This document shows positions 6,753 to 10,188 of a stretch of DNA of 10,188 nucleotides, piece after piece; the first letter of the stretch is position 1, and each line of letters begins with the position of its first letter. The DNA is from Opitutaceae bacterium. Its GTDB lineage: Bacteria; Verrucomicrobiota; Verrucomicrobiia; Opitutales; Opitutaceae. The position numbers and the translations under genes are program-made. The stretch lies in NCBI GenBank assembly GCA_020847775.1, contig JADLBI010000316.1, positions 1-10,188 on the forward strand, in the 5' to 3' direction. The notes beneath the pieces were generated by a model. The model had not been told where the DNA came from. It saw nothing but the letters and a program-made list of their open reading frames with translations, and made no database searches.

Positions 6753-7726
6753 GTCTGCCTCCGCAACAACCACAGGAAGAAGGGCCCGCCCACAATCGCG
6801 GTGACGATGCCGAGCCGCAGTCCTCCGGCCGCGCGACTGGCGAGATCGCAGGCCACGACAAAGGCCGCGCCGCCCACAATCGCCAGCGGCACCAATCGGC
6901 GATTTTCCGGACCGACGAGCAGGCGAAGCACGTGCGGCACCATCAAGCCGACGAAACCCACCGAACCCGCCACCGCGGTGGAGAGCGCTGTCAGGAGCGT
7001 GGCCAGCGCCAGCAGACGACGTCGGAGTTTCACCACATCCACCCCGAGGCTCTGCGCCTCACGCCAGCCGAGGCTCAGCAAATCCATCGGCCGACCCAGC
7101 GGCCAGAGCAGCGCGGCCCCGAGCAAGATCGGTGAGGCCATCGCCACATGTTCCCACGTGCGATCCTCCAGTCCGCCGAGCAGCCAGAAAAGAATCTGCG
7201 CGTTGCGCTCGTAGGTGACCGAAGCCTGCGACAACACGTAGCTCGTGACCGCGCCGAGCAGGGCGTTGAGCGCGATGCCCGCGAGCAGGAGCCGCTCGGT
7301 GCCCGCGCCTTGGCGGGCCAGCACGATCACCGCGCCGGTCGCGCACAACGCGCCGAACACCGCCGTCACCGGCACGAGCATGAACGAAGCCGCCGCCCAA
7401 CCCGCGCCGATGGCCACGACCGCGCCAGCCGCGCCGCCGCTGCTCACGCCGAGCAGATCGGGACTCGCGAGGCTGTTGCGAAAATACGCCTGCATGACGA
7501 GGCCGCTCGCCGAGAGCGCCGCGCCGACTAGCATGGCCACGCAAAGACGCGGCAGCCGGATCTGCCAGAGAATCGTCGCCGCGAACCCATCCCGGTAGAG
7601 CAAGCCATCGAGGATGCGCCCCGGACTCAAACGCACATCGCCGACCCCCAGCGCCGCCACTGCCAGCACCAAGAGGAGCAGGCCGAAGATGGGCAGCGCC
7701 GCGCGGGCGGGCAAAATGGGTTTCAC
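6749..7726 (-). CDS. btuC: ABC transporter permease, FecCD/BtuC family
   Basis: A 325-residue inner-membrane permease of the BtuC/FhuB/FecCD family, expected to form a homodimer with about ten membrane helices per subunit. Family marks are the first helix (11-28), RLPR (57-60) preceding helix two, LASPDLLGVSSGGA (86-99), LLLAGIALNALLGA (146-159), GFVGLMVPH (257-265), and a C-terminal LRLGIVTAIVGGPFFLWLL (303-321). The cytoplasmic coupling region for the ATPase would lie around SLGWREAQSLGVDV (218-231). Length is typical. The start is GTG at 7726, five bases after the TAG of the binding-protein gene; only a weak AGG precedes it, so coupling is likely. It overlaps the ATPase gene by four bases. 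Nothing in the permease alone separates corrinoid from siderophore transport. Confidence 0.9.
   Translation of the reverse strand: MKPILPARAALPIFGLLLLVLAVAALGVGDVRLSPGRILDGLLYRDGFAATILWQIRLPRLCVAMLVGAALSASGLVMQAYFRNSLASPDLLGVSSGGAAGAVVAIGAGWAAASFMLVPVTAVFGALCATGAVIVLARQGAGTERLLLAGIALNALLGAVTSYVLSQASVTYERNAQILFWLLGGLEDRTWEHVAMASPILLGAALLWPLGRPMDLLSLGWREAQSLGVDVVKLRRRLLALATLLTALSTAVAGSVGFVGLMVPHVLRLLVGPENRRLVPLAIVGGAAFVVACDLASRAAGGLRLGIVTAIVGGPFFLWLLRRQT
6758..6762 (-). promoter_or_regulatory. Shine-Dalgarno deciding the BtuD-type ATPase start
   Basis: On the minus strand GGAGG stands five bases before the ATG at 6752, within the last codons of the permease gene. It supports ATG 6752 over the GTG at 6773, which lies upstream of this site and would leave it inside the coding sequence. 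Confidence 0.75.
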
Positions 7727-7731
7727 GGGAC

Positions 7732-8592
7732 CTAGTCTTTGAAGCGCTCGGGGTGCAATTGACGGGCGAGTTGCTCGTAGGCGTGCACCCGTAGATGCGA
7801 CACGCAGCTGAACGCCCAGAAGTCCAACAACGCCACGCGGCGGTTGCGCACGGCGGGCATGGCGGCGTAGGGCGGCAGCTTGAGAAACGGCGCGATCGCG
7901 TCGTCCACATTGCTGCCGCCAAGCACCACGCGCTCAATCGGCCAAGCGAGCATCGCCTCGTTGGGCGGTGGGGCGTGCCCTTCCAGATGGCCAAGCGTCA
8001 ACGCCAGATTGTCGGCTCCGGCGAAGTCGCAAATATCCTGAAATGTGGTCTCGCCGCCCGGGATGACGCCGTAGGTGGACGGAGCGATCACGCGCACGAG
8101 TGGCACGCCCTTGAGGCGGTCGCGCAGCGCGTCCACCCGCTGGCGACAGTCGATGATCACCGCCTCGGCCCGCGCCTTGGCCGCGTCGCCGCCGATCGCA
8201 ACTGCGAGTTGACGCAGGCTGTCGAACGCTTCCTCCAACGTGCGGTAACGGTTGAGCATGAAAACCGGCACGCCGGCGCGGCGCACCTGTTCCACGAGCT
8301 CGGGCCGGCTGTAATCCCCGAGTAGCACGAGAGTCGGTCGATAACGCAGGATGGTTTCGACGTCGCCAAAATCGAGCGCGGGATAGGCCGCCGCCTCGCG
8401 CGCGACCCCGGAAAACTGCGGGTCGCGCGCGTAGTGGCTCAGCGCGGCGATCTGCTCCGGCGCGGCCACCGCCAAGAGCATCTCGTCGGTTCCGACGGTT
8501 TGCGAAACGATGCGCACCTCGGCGGTCCGGGCCGCCACGGTGGCGACCCAGACCAACAGGGCTGCGATCCAGTATCGAAGATAACGGCTCAT
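7732..8592 (-). CDS. btuF: Periplasmic substrate-binding protein, BtuF-like (PF01497-type)
   Basis: A 286-residue periplasmic binding protein that would deliver substrate to the permease/ATPase pair. It has a signal peptide with hydrophobic core at about 8-20 and cleavage near AARTA (20-24). The mature N-lobe shows IVSQTVGTDEMLLAVAAPEQIAALSHYARD (about 28-57), then DVETILRYRPTLVLLGDYS (77-95) and AGVPVFMLNRYRTLEEAFDSL, followed by the long connecting helix. The C-lobe has VRVIAPSTYGVIPGGETTF and DICDFAGADNLA, standard for the family. It follows the receptor gene by 24 bases and precedes the permease gene by five. No strong Shine-Dalgarno is seen before ATG 8592. It differs clearly from the leaderless homologue at the operon end, so the two are not recent duplicates. 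Corrinoid binding is inferred from the neighbouring BtuB-like receptor; iron-siderophore or heme binding remains possible. Confidence 0.83.
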   Translation of the reverse strand: MSRYLRYWIAALLVWVATVAARTAEVRIVSQTVGTDEMLLAVAAPEQIAALSHYARDPQFSGVAREAAAYPALDFGDVETILRYRPTLVLLGDYSRPELVEQVRRAGVPVFMLNRYRTLEEAFDSLRQLAVAIGGDAAKARAEAVIIDCRQRVDALRDRLKGVPLVRVIAPSTYGVIPGGETTFQDICDFAGADNLALTLGHLEGHAPPPNEAMLAWPIERVVLGGSNVDDAIAPFLKLPPYAAMPAVRNRRVALLDFWAFSCVSHLRVHAYEQLARQLHPERFKD

Positions 8593-8616
8593 GGCTGGTG
8601 GTGGAAGTTGGCGAAC

Positions 8617-10188
8617 TTAGAAGCGCCAGTCGATGCCGCCGTAAACCGCGCTGCCCGGCGAGGGGAACCCGTTCACGGCCTCGTATTTTTCATCGAGGGC
8701 GTTTTCAAGCCGGAGCCGGAGATGGAGGTCGTTGCGCAGCGCCCACGAGGCGTAAATGCGGACCACGGTGTAGTCTTCGCCGTTGACCGTCAGGTAGGTC
8801 GCGGCATCCACGTCCTCACGTTCTGCCACGACGGTCACACCGGCGCCGAGCGTGAACACACGGTTGAAATCATGGCGCAAATCGGCGCCCACGGTATGGC
8901 GCGGACGGCGCAGCAGGCGGGCTCCCGTCGCCGAGTCCTCGGCCTCGAGCCACGTGTGCCCGAGCTCAAACCGCGTGGCGTCGTTGAGCTTGAGCAGCAG
9001 GGAGGTCTCAACCCCGTGCGTCGCGGCGCGGCCGATGTTGCGCACGGTGGCGGGAAAAACCATGAAGTCGTAGTTGATCAGGTTGCGGAACCGAGTGTCG
9101 AACCACGTGACCGAAAACTGGCCGCGGTTCCCGGGCAGAGCGAAATCCGCGCCGACGTCCCAGCCCTTGGCCTTCTCGGGATCAAGGGTCGGGTTGCCGA
9201 CGTAATAGGCCGACGTGCCGTAGAGATCAATGAAACTGGGCGAACGGAAGGCCGTGCCGTAACTGGCGCGCAGTTTGAGACGCTCGGGTTGCGCGATCCA
9301 AGCCAGCGCCGCGCGGCCGGTGGCGGCGTTGCCGAAGGTGTCGTGATCGTCGTTGCGCGCGCCGAGCGTTAGGTAGAGGTCATCACCAAGGGTGATCTCG
9401 TCCTGCGCGAAAAACGCGAGTAGCGTCTGGCTGCGATCGATGTTGCCAAAGCCGGTGTTGCGCGTGGCGGAGCGTTCCGCGGTGGTGCCGAACGTCACGC
9501 GATGGCGCTCCTGTCCGCTCCAGGTGACCTGCGCGTCCAGCACCGCGCGGCGGGTGCGATTGAGATCCCGCGAGGGTGGCGTGCCCCAGGGCGGATTCGG
9601 CAGCTGGTTGTTGGAAACGAGTTCGCGGTGTTGGGCGCCGAGAATCAGGTGCACGTTCCACTCGGGCGCCGGATTGAGATCGGTGAAAACCGTGGCGAGG
9701 ACGATGCGCTCGCGCTCCGTGTTGTTGGGGTCGTTGGTGAAGCGGTCGCCGGGCGACTCGAAAAGACCTTGGTAACCCCGCAGCGTCGCGCCGATGCTGG
9801 CCGTCTCGCTCACGTCGCGGTCGAGCCGCAGCGCGAGACTGCCGCGGGCGAATGCGTTGTCAGCGCGGTCGTTATCGGTGCGGCCGCCGAAGAGGCTGAA
9901 CGCGTAGCCGGTGGACTCGTTCCCACCCTGCGTCGCATAGGCTGCCTGCGCGGTGCCAAAGCTGCCGCCCTCAATGGTGAGCGCGTGCGTCGCCGGACCG
10001 TTACCGCGGTTTTGGCTGAGGGAAATCACGCCGCCGAGCGCTTCGCCGCCATGCAGCGTGCTCTGCGGGCCGCGCACGATCTCGACGCGCTCCTGGGCGC
10101 CGAGCACGGCACCGCCGATGAGATTGAAATACTCGGTGTTGGAGTCGTTGAAACGGATACCGTCCACCAGCAGCAGGGTGTGGTTGGA
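8617..10188 (-). CDS. btuB: TonB-dependent outer-membrane receptor, BtuB-like (N-terminus cut by window edge)
   Basis: The reading frame is open to the right edge, giving 523 residues of a larger receptor. The signal peptide, TonB box and first part of the plug lie outside. The visible plug end has LLLVDGIRFND and then ERVEIVRGPQSTLHGGEALGG, the classic plug signature before strand one. The barrel follows with alternating aromatic strands. Late motifs match BtuB-type receptors: SYGTAFRSPSFIDLYG, GNPTLDPEKAKGWDVGAD, a conserved NIGRAATHGVE, LLRRPRHT, and NALDEKYEAVNGFPSPG. The chain ends GGIDWRF with the terminal phenylalanine used for outer-membrane assembly. It is the first visible gene of the operon and 24 bases separate its stop from the BtuF-like gene. 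The GTG at 10167 is only an internal valine codon, not a start. BtuB is the best match I recognise, with another TonB-dependent ligand still possible. Confidence 0.87.
   Translation of the reverse strand, partial: SNHTLLLVDGIRFNDSNTEYFNLIGGAVLGAQERVEIVRGPQSTLHGGEALGGVISLSQNRGNGPATHALTIEGGSFGTAQAAYATQGGNESTGYAFSLFGGRTDNDRADNAFARGSLALRLDRDVSETASIGATLRGYQGLFESPGDRFTNDPNNTERERIVLATVFTDLNPAPEWNVHLILGAQHRELVSNNQLPNPPWGTPPSRDLNRTRRAVLDAQVTWSGQERHRVTFGTTAERSATRNTGFGNIDRSQTLLAFFAQDEITLGDDLYLTLGARNDDHDTFGNAATGRAALAWIAQPERLKLRASYGTAFRSPSFIDLYGTSAYYVGNPTLDPEKAKGWDVGADFALPGNRGQFSVTWFDTRFRNLINYDFMVFPATVRNIGRAATHGVETSLLLKLNDATRFELGHTWLEAEDSATGARLLRRPRHTVGADLRHDFNRVFTLGAGVTVVAEREDVDAATYLTVNGEDYTVVRIYASWALRNDLHLRLRLENALDEKYEAVNGFPSPGSAVYGGIDWRF

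Noticed and set aside
8605..8618. AAGTT/AACTT inverted repeat at the end of the receptor gene
   Set aside because: Only five AT-rich pairs, overlapping the stop codon and without a T-run; expected by chance and unlikely to terminate inside an operon.
8434..9372. 312-codon open frame on the plus strand inside the receptor and BtuF-like genes
   Set aside because: It is antisense to two well-supported genes, shows no recognisable motif, and its composition mirrors the opposite strand.
10165..10167. GTG as start codon of the receptor
   Set aside because: The frame is open to the window edge and the codon encodes the conserved valine of LLLVDGIR within the plug domain, so the true start lies outside.

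Overview
The window looks like a high-GC chromosomal stretch from a Gram-negative (diderm) bacterium. A TonB-dependent outer-membrane receptor, cleavable Sec signal peptides and periplasmic binding proteins all need an outer membrane. The GC-rich, R/A-rich proteins and the membrane-anchored sugar-type binding proteins paired with TPR proteins suggest a verrucomicrobium of the Opitutaceae type. That placement is inference from style, not from a marker gene. No RNA gene, mobile element, CRISPR array or phage gene is visible.

Left half (about 72-4970): two paralogous two-gene modules face each other tail to tail. On the + strand an exported TPR-like protein (72-923) overlaps by ATGA with a membrane-anchored extracellular solute-binding protein (920-2500). 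On the - strand the same pair recurs: an exported TPR-like protein (4970-4146) overlaps by ATGA with a second anchored solute-binding protein (4149-2542). The two binding proteins align along most of their length and the two TPR proteins align more weakly. The whole module, including its translational coupling, therefore appears to have been duplicated in inverted orientation and then diverged. No ABC permease or ATPase accompanies either copy in the window. A 41-bp gap without a convincing terminator separates the two convergent stops.

Middle (4971-5211): a 241-bp non-coding gap holds the 5' region of the second TPR gene and the 3' end of the next operon. It contains one perfect 7-bp hairpin that may act as a weak terminator.

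Right half (5212-10188, all - strand): a probable corrinoid (vitamin B12) uptake operon. In transcription order it has a BtuB-like TonB-dependent receptor (cut by the right edge), a BtuF-like periplasmic binding protein with signal peptide, a BtuC-like FecCD permease, a BtuD-like ATPase, and a second BtuF-fold protein without signal peptide. The last two junctions are ATGA overlaps. Together these would carry the ligand across the outer membrane, capture it in the periplasm and pump it across the inner membrane. The leaderless last protein would act in the cytoplasm. B12 specificity is inferred from family resemblance and layout; a ferric-siderophore or heme substrate is not excluded. Any promoter or cobalamin riboswitch would lie beyond the right edge.
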